Notes: generated from the letters alone by a model not told the origin. A stretch of DNA of 64,000 nucleotides from Lingula anatina (GCF_001039355.2 NW_019775458.1:1001872-1065871); one strand, 5' to 3'. Shown: positions 14,819 to 26,754, counted from the stretch's first letter. Numbers and translations: made by a program.

Positions 14819-17800
14819 TTAATCTTGGGTTTCTATCTTCCATCCTCTCTCCCCTCATTCTCCCCCCTTACCTCATCCTGTGCCCCCAGCTCCACTTTCT
14901 CCATTTGTCCATCTTTGAGATCTGCCCCTCGCCACTGCAGCAACATGGCAATACAGTCCACGCGTCTCTGCCGCGCCATAGGCCGAGTCTGATTGGGATT
15001 GCCAGGGTTGATGGTGCAAACCAAATGGAGGGCTGACTGGTTCTTGCCATTCTTTTTGTTAGGATTGCCTTGTAGGTCATGTAAGAATATCCTTGAAAGA
15101 TTTTAAAAAATCATTTGAAAATGCTGTTGAAAATTTATTAATGTTATAAGATCGATTTTAAGTTGGTTGATTTTGAAATTCTAATTTAGACAGTTATAAA
15201 ATCTGAAACATCCCTGTCTAAATTTGAAAACCAAATATATGAATACATGGAAAGTTTCTAAATGTCATTTTAAAAAATTACATAAGTTGTGCAAAAACAG
15301 ATGATATTATTAAAGGCTTAGACAAACTTGTACATTGTTAAGAAAATCAATGTAAATTTTAAAACATATTACCTAACTAAATACAACATCCATTTGCAGG
15401 AATTAATTTATACTAATCAAGGTATAAATGATGAAGTAACACAGCTATGTGACAGTTGACTTACCTGGGTCTTGAATAAAAATAAAATTAATTTTGCCCA
15501 AGCTTGGATGCATTACATGCCAAAGCGCGCCTTAAGTCAGCAATTTGAAAGGGAGAGGGTGTTCTTTAGTTGAACAAAATTTCTAAAAAACCTAAATTAA
15601 GTTTTGAATCAGAGCAAGTGGTTCTTCCTAACCCCCCCCCCCCAAACTCCCCTATGGACCTGCAAAGGCACTTACCAGGAAGAAAAAATCATGTTGCCAT
15701 AACAATGTACCAATGCATATCAAATGATGCTCAATGACATCAATAATTCATCAGACGGGAATCAGCACTCCTCATGCATTCAGCACACGAAATAAATGAC
15801 AGATTATCTCAATCCTTGTTTTCTATCAGTTGTCAGTAATTTATAAGGAATAAATAAATCCTGAATCAGAGTTGAATGTGGATTTATACATATCTTGTCT
15901 CCTTGTATTTTATATTTTTTAAAAATGAAAACTTATTTGAGCAGTCTATGTTGATTGCTTGATCACATGCTTTGGACTCTCATGTAATGAGCTGTTAAAG
16001 GCAGTTCATGTATTTTTGTGTACGTTTTTAATGAAAACTGAGTGCAGGCATTTAATTTAATGTTCATTGTCAAAATGCATTTTGACAAGATCAATGCCAG
16101 CCAGTTACGTAAAATGTAAAGTGATCAGGCAAAAACTATTATAGGCAAGAATGGTAGTATATAATAATACAAAATCTTCATCTTAGATTATTAACAGACA
16201 GCTTTTGTGAGACGTAATTCTGTTCTAAAAAGTTCTCTTTTAATGAGCCTGATGGTCCAGAAACAAGGTTTTCCCATAAAGTACGCTTGCAATAATCATG
16301 TTTCATTGTGCCATTATTTGGGATGACTGAAACAAGCATTTCTCAATCTAAGCAAATTCCAGCTATATCCAGCTACACTATATTTGCGTAGTATCTATTA
16401 TATGTCACATCCATGCACTGCCGTTTTGTCACTTCGACTAGCTAAAGACTCTTATGTTCTTAACGCAGTCTGCATGTTTTTAAGGTAATTTCACCCTTTT
16501 TCAATGTCAACTAGACTTGATGTGAGCAGATATGTGAGAATCTATATACCTGCAGAATAATCACTGGCCTTAATGAGTTGTTTCAATGGTAATTTCATAA
16601 GAACTAAGCCCTTGAATTCTAAGGTCGTTATGAAATTTATTAGCAAATTATTTCAATATTAAAATATAATAATGACTTAATAATGGCTTGCCATTAGTGT
16701 TTTCTGTGGTTACATATATCAAATTTCAACTGATGACAGCCTGCAGAGGCGATAAGAGAACTCCCATGATCTCCCATGTCAGACCAGGCTGGCTTGCAAT
16801 GAAAACAGGCACCACTTACTACACATCCTCATTACATGTCAGTCACACATTAAAGTAAAACTAAGCCTTTAATTGCTGAGTAATAGTCTCCCATCGTTTC
16901 ATCTGCGCCATGTTTCTCTCCGTCTCGACAAACACCGATATTGATAATTCATGTTGAAATGATAAAATCAATTGCAGGTCTTTAAGCCTTGGTTGTTGTG
17001 AACAAGTTTTCTTCTTCAAAGTTCAGTCTGCATGTCAATACAAAGGCAAATGGGCTCTTCTTTCTAAAGCTGCATTAATTCAGACCACCACTGTGTTTTA
17101 GAAGAAATTGGAAACTCACACCTCTCTTCTGAATGCTGATGGAAGAAAATTAAGTTGATCAAGTGTCTTCTGAAATTCCGGGTAAACTCTGAGAGCGTAA
17201 CAAATGAATTTGTCAAATGCCCATCTCTGAAGAGACACCATGGCAAACAACTTACTTTATTTCTAATGAACGAGGAACTTAGACTGGGTTTACATGCCTA
17301 GATCAATCTAACAGGATCTATCCATTTCCAAGGGGTTTCTCGCTAAATTGCTTAGATGTCTAGCACATGTACTAAAGCTACTAAACGATACTTATCTCCT
17401 AGCAGCTTCAGTAGGCGTGACAGACACCTTAGCCACTTAAGTTGATTACAATTTAGCAAGAATCCCCTTGGAGATAGATCAATCCACAGTGCGATAGGGT
17501 CTGGGAATGATCCCTTAGATTTGCATTCTGTGGTGAACTATAAAAATAATCATATTATCAATGCTTTGCTGCAAAAGTGGGTACTTTGTAGTTTCAAAGC
17601 AGCTTGACTGGAAATGTGACAAATTTGTTCCCCTTGGGTTCAAATGTCTGTAGGGCATCTCAGTAATCCAATCTTCAACACGGAAATGTCTAAAATGGAC
17701 AAAGCCCGATCATGACCAATTAAATCGCTTCTGGCCTCACATACAATCCTGAACAGTCGGTAAAAAAAATTGTCTGTGTGCTGCTTTGTCCCTGAAGCAA

Positions 17801-20800
17801 AATGTCTATTGTTTAGCCCAAAACAATGCATATAACAGACACAATACTAACTGTACACACCCATTTTTTCTATTATTAAAAATAGCACAACTGATTGCTA
17901 TAATTTCTAATTTAAAAAATAAAGTGAATTGCCAGACAGCTTGCAAATTTGAATTTAGTGGTTTCATTGTCTCTTCTTGTATATAACTGCCTATCATGCC
18001 ATGTTTCTATGAAGTATACATTACATTATCCACCTGCTGTGATGGCAACATTTCAACCACACACAGCTTGGCACTCTCTAGCAACAGTCGTATTTATGTC
18101 TCACACAGTCTGAACTTAGTTAAGACTCCTGGATTCAGTTGTTTAAGTTACCTTAATTTGCTATATTATATTGGTAAAAGAGATTCCCAGAATAATTGGT
18201 CCACAATTAATGAATCTGACACATCTAATTGTACTGTCACCCCATGGGAATAAAAACCTTCAAGACAATCACAATTTGTTCAATGGACCGAGAAAAAATG
18301 TTAAGCTACCTTTTAGTTTCTTAGTAAAATGTACTTAGTTGGCTAAGTCATAGTAGGCTAAGACTGAAAATCAAAAACTGACTTTTTGTGAAATAGACCC
18401 CAGGTCAAACATTTTTGTCCTCAACCAGTAAATGGAAAGCAGGACATATATGATAAAATGTGGAGTGGCAGCATAACTTGGTGAATCATCTTTTGCAAAT
18501 TGCAATCAATTCTGGCAACACTATTTGTCCTACACCAATGGCTGGCAAAAGCAGTCCAATCATGGTTAAATACAATTAGATTGGCTATTTAATACAGATA
18601 CCACGGGCCCAATACCACAGCATATGCTTATCAGGTCAGTGGCCAGGTTGGAGGGGGGGGGATTCCAAAGAATGACCCTTTTTGCCAGGGAAAGGATATG
18701 CTCTGGGTAAAATTTGATCTAGGTACATGAAGGTTTCATGGCATAAGGTCCACTTTTTCAGAAAAAGAATCCCCCTTTAAAATTGCTGGCTATGGGCCTG
18801 TGCTAATGCCCTCATTTTGGTTGGTTGCAAGGTAGTTTTGTCCCCAAATTTAAGGTACTCAGGGCTAAGACTAAAATGTCACCAATGAGAATAACATGGG
18901 TTGTCAAAACACTTACAATTTGCTCTTCTTGCATAAAACTGAACAAAATAGGAACTCATGATGTGAACATCTTTTAAATTTCTCTATGAAATGCAACTTT
19001 TGTGCCAAAATTATCTGCAATCTTTGCTAAAACTAACTATCAGCTTTTGTTGTTTCTTGCAACAGGGCTCAAAAATACAACACCTGATTTTAGGGAACTG
19101 AACTACGAGGCAGAACCATAACAACTGCTACAATTAACCTGAATAAGTGAATTTGATTGTCCACACTGTTGTCACAGAAAATATTTCTCCTAATCAGTCC
19201 ATCAATACACTGCTTCATTTCAATGAATCACAAGATGCAATTTCAAATTTCTTAACTCAAAAACCACCAGAGCATGACTAAATATAAATTTGCCAATTTC
19301 AAACACCCTAAGCCTTGTAATGCCTTAATGTAAATAATAAATAATGTATGTATTGTAAATATGAATTGAACTGTGTCAATGTGGATGTAGCTGTGTTAGG
19401 TTTGAGTCCAAACTTCCAAAATGTATCTTTATTGCTAGTAATCTTTGCCTGGATCTCAAAACTTAGACAAATTAAAAGACTTTATTATATCTAGGTCCTG
19501 TTTTACAAAAATGTCTGTCATACTGAAGTAGCCTCTTCCTGCTATTAAATATTATATGTACCATAAGCATGGCACATTATATATATAGTAAAATTTATGT
19601 TCTGCAAGTGTATTGATTTATCTATAATTGTAATAAGTATTTAAACACTGTATGAGTAGCAATCCATAGTTATATATATCTATTTACTTATTTACCTATA
19701 TGTAGTATAGGGGCTAACAAATGTAACTGTCACATTTCATGCTCAAATAAATTATTATAAATTATTATAAAATTCATTTTGGGGGCTAAATTTTTAGACC
19801 ACTAGATTTAGCCTACCAAGATGCATTGATCTTGTAATTTTTCTCTCAAAAATGTAGTGATTAAATGTTAATGGTCATTTATGAATGAAGTTCTCTTCAA
19901 ACCAGTGAATGAAATGTTATATAAATCTTTAGATAGATAAGAATGTAAACAAAGTTCAGGTGTAAATGAAAAAATTGGCCTTATCTTTACACAACACTAA
20001 ATGACTAGCATCTAGTAAATATGATCTGACTGCAGAATCCCATATGTATATTAATATATACGCCTGGCACTACCATCAATATTGGGCATCAATTTCAATC
20101 AAAATTTTCACCTATCAACCTTAATGACCCACAGAGCAGTCTGTTCCAACAATAAAGATTGCCTAAATTTTGCTACAGTCATTGAGCATTTCCCCTTCGT
20201 ACCAATTAATTAGACAGCAAAAATGCTTCATCTTCTCTCAAAATAGACAAGTGCACAGATTTAGAAGGAAACTATGGTTTTATATACTGCTCTCTCATTG
20301 ATTTTAAGATTAATATTTACAAGGAACACCACAGGTTCAGTGGTGAAAGTTACAGCATTAAGTGATGCTACCAGTTAAGCCATGCTGTCTTAAAGTGTTC
20401 GGCTACAGTAGGAAGAAATGATTTTTTTCTTTATTATTCTCTTCAATCACCTTTCTTCAACTTTTTCCAAAGACCCATTGATCATCTGTTCTGTGCATCT
20501 CCATTCATAAGACATAAAAGGCATGATTCATCATTTCCTGGTTTTCACTTTCTTGACTTGATACATCTATCATAATAGCTACAGCATTCCAGACACATTT
20601 TATGTGCACTCCCACCAGAGATGAAATGAACTCTAACCTCTTGACACTTTTATTTATTTTGATATGCCAAGTGAATGATAGACATATTATTAATTCATTT
20701 AATAATGTAACATTTCATCCAATAAACAAAATATAAAGTTACAATATGCAGAATACAGGAGTCTCGAAAGACTAGTAATCTTGAGCGAAAATTTCACAAA

Positions 20801-22196
20801 AAAAGTTGCTGAAGTGTCACAGATTGCTGATGACTGTTTTAATTTCACAGCATTAAAGGAAAGGTGGTGATTCACTGATGCTAGGTCTAAAACAGATTTC
20901 TTCCAAGGTCTACAGACTGTTTTGCTTTTTCCATTCATTTTAAACTTATTCAGAAACAAGCTTTTAATCTATTTGCTCACATTATTAAGCCTATACAATG
21001 GGATAATCCTGTCAAGAGAAGCAGGGAAATCTTTTCTTTTCTTAGATTCTACCATCACATTCAAAAGAAGTCCGAATACTGACATTTTTACCAATGTCAA
21101 GCTGATAAACCTTTTTACATTTGATTTTTAAATTTTACTTTGGGTCAATTGACATTCAACACATTTAAACTTGCTTTTCAGGACTAGCATGTTCAATCAG
21201 ACACATAAGGCAACTAGCTAACACATCACAAAATTGGCTTTCTTGATAAAAAGAAAAAGCCACCAAATAGCCATCAAGATCTGTTCTACTGGCTCCCAGC
21301 TGGTGTGATCACTAGCTACGTTTCATCCACGTCAACAGCTCTAGATCTGCTCTACACAAGTCTGTACACTTGCCATTGAAAATTTAGAAAAACTTTCCAT
21401 ATTCTAAGAAAAAAAAAAAAAAAAAAACAGCACTGCACAACAAAAAGTGATGACATGATTTCATATGAAATATCTTCACTTCATTGGTGAATTGGTAGAT
21501 GTTTCCTCAACAAATAGTTGAAACCAGTAATCCTGAACACTGACACATAGCAACACATACATTCTCTCGTTTTGTTTTGTAAATAATTCAATCAGATTAT
21601 GACTAGTACAGGCACAACAGGGATTCTTTTTGCGCAAAACTTGGTTGAAAAAAGAGGAGCCTCATTTACGAAACAAAAGGAATAATTCGTTCAGATTCTT
21701 ATTAACTACTAGTATATGTTCAATTGTCTCCTCTGATCCATTCCTAAAGCTAAAGTATCTTAAAATAATCTACAGCTATGGGGATGATGTTTTCAGGAAC
21801 ATTTTTTTTTTTTTTGCCTATTAAGGATTCAGACTGTGCATAAGATTTCACTACCTGAATCAAATACATACAGATGAATATATAGATCTGAAAGTTCAAG
21901 GTGCAATTTTGCCTTTATGTGTGCATCCAAGCAGTCAGGAGAGGGCACACGTACTCACTGCACTTCCTGGATATCCATTATATAATTATATACAATACAC
22001 CCACCCACCTGAGTAAGGACTTCATAGCATACTGTGCTGCAAAGTGTAAAGGAGTCTGATGCTGGTACGTCTCCCCGTATGACATGTTCGGGTCCAGCGC
22101 CTTTCGCAGATCTGCATTGCTTTCATACAGCTGCAGCGCTGCATACTCGTCGCCATTCTGGAGATGTTTGCGGAATTTGGAGGACGAGCTTCCCAT
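513..22196 (-). CDS. ANKIB1: ANKIB1-like ankyrin repeat and IBR domain E3 ubiquitin ligase (3' end beyond left edge)
   Basis: RBR-type E3 ligase that takes ubiquitin from an E2 onto a RING2 cysteine. Coding exons in order: 22009-22196, 12879-13098 (or copy 14872-15091), 12627-12683, 9535-9660, 8601-8660, 8074-8191, 6463-6638, 5871-5959, 5323-5467, 4782-4966, 4494-4582, 3746-3876, 3278-3412, 2779-2865, 2183-2252, 1808-1950, 1357-1557, 513-711. All junctions are GT/AG and in phase, giving about 806 residues. The start [10 protein letters not shown] (a potential myristoylation context, inferred) and [20 protein letters not shown] resemble vertebrate ANKIB1. Ankyrin region is residues about 45-200. 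A UBA-like [18 protein letters not shown] follows near 250-267. RING1 has C316, C319, C334, H336, C339, C342, C361 and C366; IBR has C405, C410, C447, H451 and C454. RING2 holds KPCPNC and catalytic C521 in NEGCNHM, then CKHDFCWVC. Helical Ariadne-like sequence ([11 protein letters not shown]) follows. The last visible exon ends in an acidic [11 protein letters not shown] tract in phase 1. Human ANKIB1 is about 1090 aa, so about 280 residues lie outside the window. Confidence 0.94.
1012..1275. pseudogene. Three-piece mosaic of ANKIB1 exon fragments
   Basis: Three joined segments copy parts of the host gene. 1012-1048 resembles the 3' end of exon 17 (1355-1396), same orientation, about 80% identical, with the donor destroyed. 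1049-1163 is an inverted copy, over 90% identical, of exon 11 (3' part) plus its donor and the start of the next intron (4436-4542). 1163-1275 is a direct copy, about 90%, of the 3' part of exon 12 plus downstream intron (3693-3801), with an indel that breaks the CNHM frame. Junctions show short shared bases (CCAG; CCAAAA). It lies in the intron between exons 17 and 18 and cannot encode a functional RBR segment. Confidence 0.88.
4030..4325 (+). mobile_element. Degenerate 3' end of a LINE-type retrotransposon
   Basis: On the plus strand, antisense to ANKIB1, one frame reads [19 protein letters not shown] then [11 protein letters not shown], stop-interrupted, and after a frame change ends [20 protein letters not shown] with a stop at 4286-4288. 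This matches the usual C-terminal layout of non-LTR reverse transcriptases (GH-hydrophobic-RM, basic GRP-like stretch, D-R-x-x-W/L near the end). An AATAAA-bearing tail follows near 4310. It is a 5'-truncated, dead copy. The family (RTE- or CR1-like) cannot be set from this fragment. Confidence 0.7.
6777..6831. repeat. 27-bp tandem duplication
   Basis: Two near-identical copies of a 27-bp unit containing AACAATCTTTTTAGGAAATA lie in tandem in the intron between ANKIB1 exons 7 and 6. They look like a simple replication slippage product. Confidence 0.8.
7856..8035. repeat. Long CT-rich polypyrimidine tract
   Basis: About 180 bp of almost pure C and T on the plus strand (purine-rich on the ANKIB1 sense strand), close to the exon 6 donor at 8073. 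It yields an apparent Ser/Leu/Pro open frame with no gene-like features. Could form triplex or H-DNA. No function is visible. Confidence 0.8.
9321..9376. repeat. (GA)28 microsatellite
   Basis: A pure dinucleotide run in the intron after ANKIB1 exon 4. It terminates the dispersed repeat unit at 9377-9510. Confidence 0.97.
9377..9510 (-). repeat. Dispersed 140-bp repeat, copy 1
   Basis: The minus strand reads ACAGACATTAATAATGAAAT... through ...ACACTTTGATTC into (CT)n. It is about 96% identical to 23834-23968 on the plus strand. Both copies end in the same CT microsatellite. No coding signature or terminal inverted repeat is visible; it may be part of a short non-autonomous element. Confidence 0.88.
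10653..10653. other. Single N in ANKIB1 intron 4-3 interval, possible contig join
   Basis: An isolated N lies in the intron between 9661 and 12626. No long flanking duplication is visible. A 14-nt segment (ATTGTACCACCAGC) near 10519-10532 recurs inverted just right of the N, which could be chance or a sign of a faulty join. Confidence 0.55.
11461..11752. repeat. Minisatellite, about 3.6 copies of an 80-bp unit
   Basis: Units begin near 11461, 11541, 11621 and 11699. Each contains CACATAGTA, then ACCTTGAACAAGTCTTGTGG, then TTTGGTACACGC. Copies differ by several substitutions and small indels. It lies in an ANKIB1 intron with no coding content. Confidence 0.93.
14681..14681. other. Single N, inferred contig join with unmerged overlap
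   Basis: An isolated N sits precisely at the duplication breakpoint. Some scaffolders place a single n where two contigs are predicted to overlap but could not be merged. The coincidence with a full-length repeat on both sides supports that here. Confidence 0.9.
14872..15091 (-). other. ANKIB1: Second copy of ANKIB1 exon 2 (ankyrin), probably an allelic assembly duplicate
   Basis: This 220-bp exon differs from 12879-13098 at four positions only, all synonymous, and has intact acceptor and donor. Exon 2 enters in phase 2 and leaves in phase 0, so splicing both copies in tandem would shift the frame. Only one copy can be used per transcript. It lies in a 1.98-kb duplicated block whose edge coincides with the N at 14681. 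The simplest reading is two haplotypes of one exon. A mutually exclusive exon pair is the less likely alternative. Confidence 0.85.
16665..22008. other. ANKIB1 intron 1, remainder
   Basis: AT-rich intronic sequence without recognisable exons or RNA genes. It contains one foldback element (17281-17520), a G-run near 18652 and poly-A/poly-T tracts near 21410 and 21800. Confidence 0.6.
17281..17520. mobile_element. Foldback (MITE-like) element C
   Basis: Arms of about 80 bp are imperfect inverted repeats. CCAAGGGGTTTCTCGCTAAA near 17331 pairs with the complement of TTTAGCAAGAATCCCCTTGG near 17451. The right end reads GGGAATGATCCCTTAG, shared with element D and, in weaker form, with A and B. No transposase frame is present, so it is non-autonomous. 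Confidence 0.75.
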
Positions 22197-22345
22197 GATG
22201 CTTTAGGGCGATTCCTGGCAATGCTGATGGAGATATTGTCTACTGATATTAGACCTATGCTTCGAGGCTGACCACCAGGACTCTGTCCTTGCAAGATCCT
22301 TTTTTTTTCTACAGCTGATGTTGAAAGCTGTTAGAAGTGATGTCC
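22197..22345 (-). other. ANKIB1: ANKIB1 5' UTR part of exon 1, with upstream splice acceptor
   Basis: The sequence upstream of the ANKIB1 start codon runs without useful coding potential back to a good acceptor, pyrimidine-rich ending TTTCAG, at about 22346. This implies that the start codon is in the second transcript exon and that a non-coding first exon lies further right. Seen: acceptor and stop codons in the UTR. Inferred: use of the acceptor. Confidence 0.6.
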
Positions 22346-23833
22346 TGAAATGAGACGAAAGACATCTGAGTTTATAAAAACATGGTACTCCCCGAGGTTT
22401 TTTTTCCATTCACAAATCCAAAGCAACGACATTTCAAAAAACCGCAACTTGCTTTTTACAATCAGTTCATCCTGCAATACTAACAATGATGACTACACTG
22501 CTAAATCAACTATCCACCACCCCTACCTAAAACACTTCCTTCATCAATAACATTTACAAGGAGACAGTCTACTTTGATCCACAGGGGGGACAGCATTTAG
22601 ATAAGATTTTTTTGTTTACCATCCCTTGTACATTGTCCTTCATTTATTCCAGACACATGACTCAATACTATCAGTCTCAGGGGAGATTACAAATAAATGC
22701 ATTGAGGACAATGAACTGAGTGACCTTTCCATCAGTGTGTTTAAAAATTATGGCAATAAAACTTGTTTTGTTTATATAACTTGTACTTCCCACAACATTA
22801 ATATACAGTCCACGTGTGAATTAAGAATACATCAAGATTTAAGTATAAATTATACACTTTCAACTCCTGTCAGAGCTTTCAATGTACTTACCAAGTAAGG
22901 TTATATTCCTTCCTAGGTAATTAAAAGTGAAAGGTATTTGGAAGCAAAGAGAAAGTTAAATATGGTTTCCACTTGCTATGTTCCAATTTTTCAAGAAAAA
23001 GCACTCATTCTAATTGTTAAAAACCAATACATGGGTCATTGTTATTGAATATTACTTATAAAGTATAATTATCTAACACCTAATTTCTTCTAATGCTAGG
23101 TAATCTTTTAACCTTATTTCCATGACTCTATTTAATTTTATAATATTTTTTTAAAAAATATACATATAACTAAATAGTCTGCTTCAATAACATTATTTTC
23201 CCTTTCAGTTTAAATGCAGTATTACCAAGGACGCAAATACTAACCAACAAAAATGAAGTCTCTATTCTGCAATCTCCTGAAATAAGAGCTTCTGTGATAT
23301 AGATTTTATTGTAATAAGAGCCAGAAAACACCAAGATGATTAAGACAGTGACAGGAAATTGTGTGGACTAGCAGTGGCATGTTCACACAAGGCTGGACTT
23401 CAACGTGAAATGTGCTGTCAGAAAATTCAGAGTCACTAACTATATTATACATCTGAAGTCCAAAGGCTCATTTGCAACCAAGTTTTCCACAAAGAGAATC
23501 CCTATAGTGCCAGTAATAGTCAGTTGTGTTCAATATGATGATTAAAATATTAGTATTTAAAATGATCAAAGGCTAGGGGACAAATAAAATCCTGCACACC
23601 CACAGAGAGAATTTTGTTTCAATAGACATCTTCATCTTGTTAAATGTTAATAAAATTATTGTCTCTGTTAGCTCTCTTACTTTTTAAACTTTGCCTTGAT
23701 CTCAATTGACATTTAATAGGATGCAATGTTCTTACTAAAAAATACATTTTCCTAGATTCTGTCTGAAAAAATAAATATCAATTGCAGAATACACAACGTA
23801 ATAAGAAGCAGGTGGTTTTGTGGAATATTATAA

Positions 23834-23965
23834 ACACAGACATTAATAATGAAATATTGCATTACATGCTATTGGCCAAGTTTTGTCAGTATAATGGAAT
23901 AAATAACAACACTGAAATAAGGCTTAGCACTGTTCAGTGCTCACTTTTTTCTCTAACACACTTTG

Positions 23966-24008
<43 letters not shown>
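23834..24008 (+). repeat. Dispersed 140-bp repeat, copy 2, with (CT)n
   Basis: Inverted relative to the copy at 9377-9510, about 14 kb away, with a few substitutions. Homology begins at ACACAGACATT and ends in the CT run at 23969-24008. The flanks on both sides are unrelated, consistent with insertion or segmental copying. Confidence 0.88.
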
Positions 24009-24011
<3 letters not shown>

Positions 24012-24447
24012 TGCCAGTGTCTATGCAAGAGATAGGAGGGTTTCAGGTCATCTTGCCTCTCCCAGCAGGCAAAACACTACACACCTGTCACAAATGCAGA
24101 CATGGAGAAACTGTCAGTCTGACTGGTCATGACCACCTGAAAAGCCAGGGGACTGGCAAGATCTTTGATAATGCAGGTCTTCTGGACAGGCAAGGTTTTT
24201 TGTGGAAATAAAATACATTAAAATTAATCATACGTAAAAACATCAACTACCTGACCTGCACAGAATACCAGTCCTGCATATTTCTTGTACTGCAAGTTTT
24301 CCAGAGCTTCAGAGCCTCCAAAGTTTTCCCCATGTCTGCATATGTGTACCTTTTACATCAAAAACATTGTAAAGATACCCGCCACTCAAAATCCTTTATC
24401 CAGTGATAAGTATCCTAACACAAGATTCTCGCCCCCCCCGCCCTCTA

Positions 24448-24451
<4 letters not shown>

Positions 24452-24516
<65 letters not shown>
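24452..24516. repeat. (TA)n microsatellite, about 32 units
   Basis: A pure TA run of about 65 bp preceded by a short C-run. It gives an apparent Tyr/Ile open frame that is not a gene. Confidence 0.97.
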
Positions 24517-24518
<2 letters not shown>

Positions 24519-24967
24519 CATTATCAATCAATTAATTAATCATCACCAAAATCAAAATTATTCTAAGTTAGCCCATTTTTGGCCTATCCTGTAAAATTTA
24601 TCAAAATGTGTCCACAGCTATTAGAGTTGGTTTACTCAGAATTATAAAGCAACCAATGCAATAACATGATCTCCTCAGCACAAAGTACTAAACATACAGC
24701 AACAAAGACAAATATTATCAGCAGGACAGAGAAATCACACAGGCACCAGCTAAGAAAGGTTAACATTATTGTCTGGCCTGTTCAAAAAATTCAATCACGA
24801 CATTCCCCACTCTATTCCAAGAGCTTGGAAAATTGGCTTTAACAAATGAGACATCTAATGCATTGGGATAAGGCCTCCTCAAGAAAGAGACTGTGTATAT
24901 ATGCAGCCTTGTTTGTTAAGAGAAAATCCTAACAAGTTCTGGGGGCCCCACTTCACTCAAGACCCTA

Positions 24968-25222
24968 TGGGGCTCATTCCCAATAACTCTGTCAGTCTAC
25001 TTAGAACGATCAAACTCCGAGGGCATGCTCGCTGAATGCCATCAGATTAACTGAATGGCATGTCTCTTCCTGGCATTGAGTAGAATACAGAATATTTAGT
25101 GACTGTACGTTGGAAACAAGATGAGGCATATTAATCTCTTAAACTGATTGCATTCAACAACAGTCGTCACAGAGCTGGACTGATCTGCCTAGACCAATAG
25201 TGTCATTGGGAATAAGCCCTAA
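24968..25222. mobile_element. Foldback (MITE-like) element A
   Basis: The left end GGGGCTCATTCCCAATAAC and right end CATTGGGAATAAGCCCT are inverted repeats of each other. Inner arms (GCTGAATGCCATCAGATTA and TGATTGCATTCAAC) also pair. About 255 bp with no coding capacity. Confidence 0.7.
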
Positions 25223-26552
25223 GCCCGAAAATTTTAGAACAAAATTATGGTATACTTCAGTTCACAATAAATTCAGTGTTCCACTAAAGGTAAATATTGG
25301 TCTGACTAATTGCTAATTAGCAATGTCTTTCTTCTTCTAAAACAGGCACAAGATATTTCACTTTGCTGGGTCTAAGAAGACTAAACTTTTAGACCAATTT
25401 TTGGGCTCAAGTTCTTTTTCACACTAGACACAACTTTTGTAATATCACAAAGTATCTTTTAATTGGAGTCCCACAATCCCAACCATTAAACATTACCATT
25501 TCTTGGGTAATCCTAAATAGAATTCTGTTTTGAGACCAACATTATACTTGACCACATGTTACCAGTATTCTATGTGCATTCCTGCCAAGAATTAATGGTA
25601 CATTAAAGGGTGTTGTTTCACTATGTAATAAAATACAGTCCCCATAGTTTTGCATTTTTCAGATATAAATCTCTTTTCCAGGGCATGTTGAAAGAGTCTA
25701 CATTAAAAGTTACTTGATATCAATGTCAATCTTTAAACAGGATAGCAAAAATTGGCTCATTATAATATACAGTACTCTGTAAGGTAAATATATTTAAAAA
25801 AAAAAAGAATTCTGGCTAAAAAATATATACACATATATTGTCAAAGAAAAAATAGCTGGAGCAGACAAGCCCAGGTTTTAGAAAAAACTGAACATGTACT
25901 ATATATATATGAAAGCAAACACCTTACGTAATTTATTAGGGGTTTAATAGCTCTAGGGTCTTTTAAAAAAGTGGAATTCCATGATTCTGCAGAAAAAACT
26001 CATGTCTGCTGGAGAGAGAGTTCTAGTACAATCTCAATCAAAAGCTCTAGGTCTGATAGCTGTACTTTCTCCCTTTTCTTCCAAACCTCACATTTTGTCC
26101 ATCAGTCAGTAATGATTAAACATCCTAAATCTGTTTAATTCAATAGCTGAGAGATTCCCATACCTCTCACGATGTGCTTGTGTGCGTGACCAGAATAATG
26201 AGATATATTGCATACAAAAAGGAGGCTTTCTGAAGGATTTGATGTCATTATGTTCTGGGAATATTTCAGCTGCTGGCATTTACATTCAAGGAACAGACAG
26301 GAAGAGAGGTGAGGATGTCATTCCCAGACATCCTCACCTTCAGAAGCTGTAACAACAGTTATTCCGAGAATGCTTTATAACATTGAGCACATCATACAAC
26401 ATTTGCGGTAGTTAAGAAAGATAATGAGATCAGAAAAAAATTGTAGATTTATATTAATAACTCTCTAGATTTCACAGATCATTCACATCATGATCAAAGT
26501 ATGCCAGGGTAAGTGTAATTATTCAAAGAAAAAGCTAGGAATGGAATTTGCA

Positions 26553-26754
26553 ATAAGGGCCCCTTCTCAATGATTGTGCTATCATTCTACGTAGATCTAT
26601 CAAAACTCGGCAGGGACTCTCACTGAACGCAATCAGATTGACCAGCCTCCTTTTGTTTCCAATGTACTTGTATGATTATCAGCTTTTCTGTATTCTATGC
26701 TGATTGCATTCATGTAATCTACATAGAACAGTTTCATTGGGAATGCACCATAAG
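26553..26754. mobile_element. Foldback (MITE-like) element B
   Basis: The left arm AAGGGCCCCTTCTCAATGAT through CTACGTAGATCT pairs with the right arm CTACATAGAAC through CATTGGGAATGCACCATAAG. Inner parts (GAACGCAATCAGATT and TGATTGCATTCA) match element A. About 200 bp. Confidence 0.7.

Larger units (their letters stand above)
12702..16664. repeat. Direct tandem duplication of about 1.98 kb (12702-14680 and 14682-16664) split by one N
   Basis: The two halves align end to end, including exon 2, an AAAT microsatellite, a poly-C run of different length and all intronic landmarks, with scattered SNPs and small indels. Copy 1 stops exactly at the base before the N. Copy 2 starts exactly after it with the sequence that begins copy 1. 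The TATTTT-rich intronic divergence looks like heterozygosity rather than an old paralogous duplication. Confidence 0.93.

Noticed and set aside
12879-15091. True mutually exclusive ankyrin exons in ANKIB1
   Set aside because: Protein-identical copies offer no diversity, the repeat spans introns as well, and its edge is an N. An assembly duplicate explains everything.
23782-24539. Open frames through the CT and TA microsatellites
   Set aside because: They consist of SL and YI dipeptide repeats plus the dispersed repeat. There is no gene structure.
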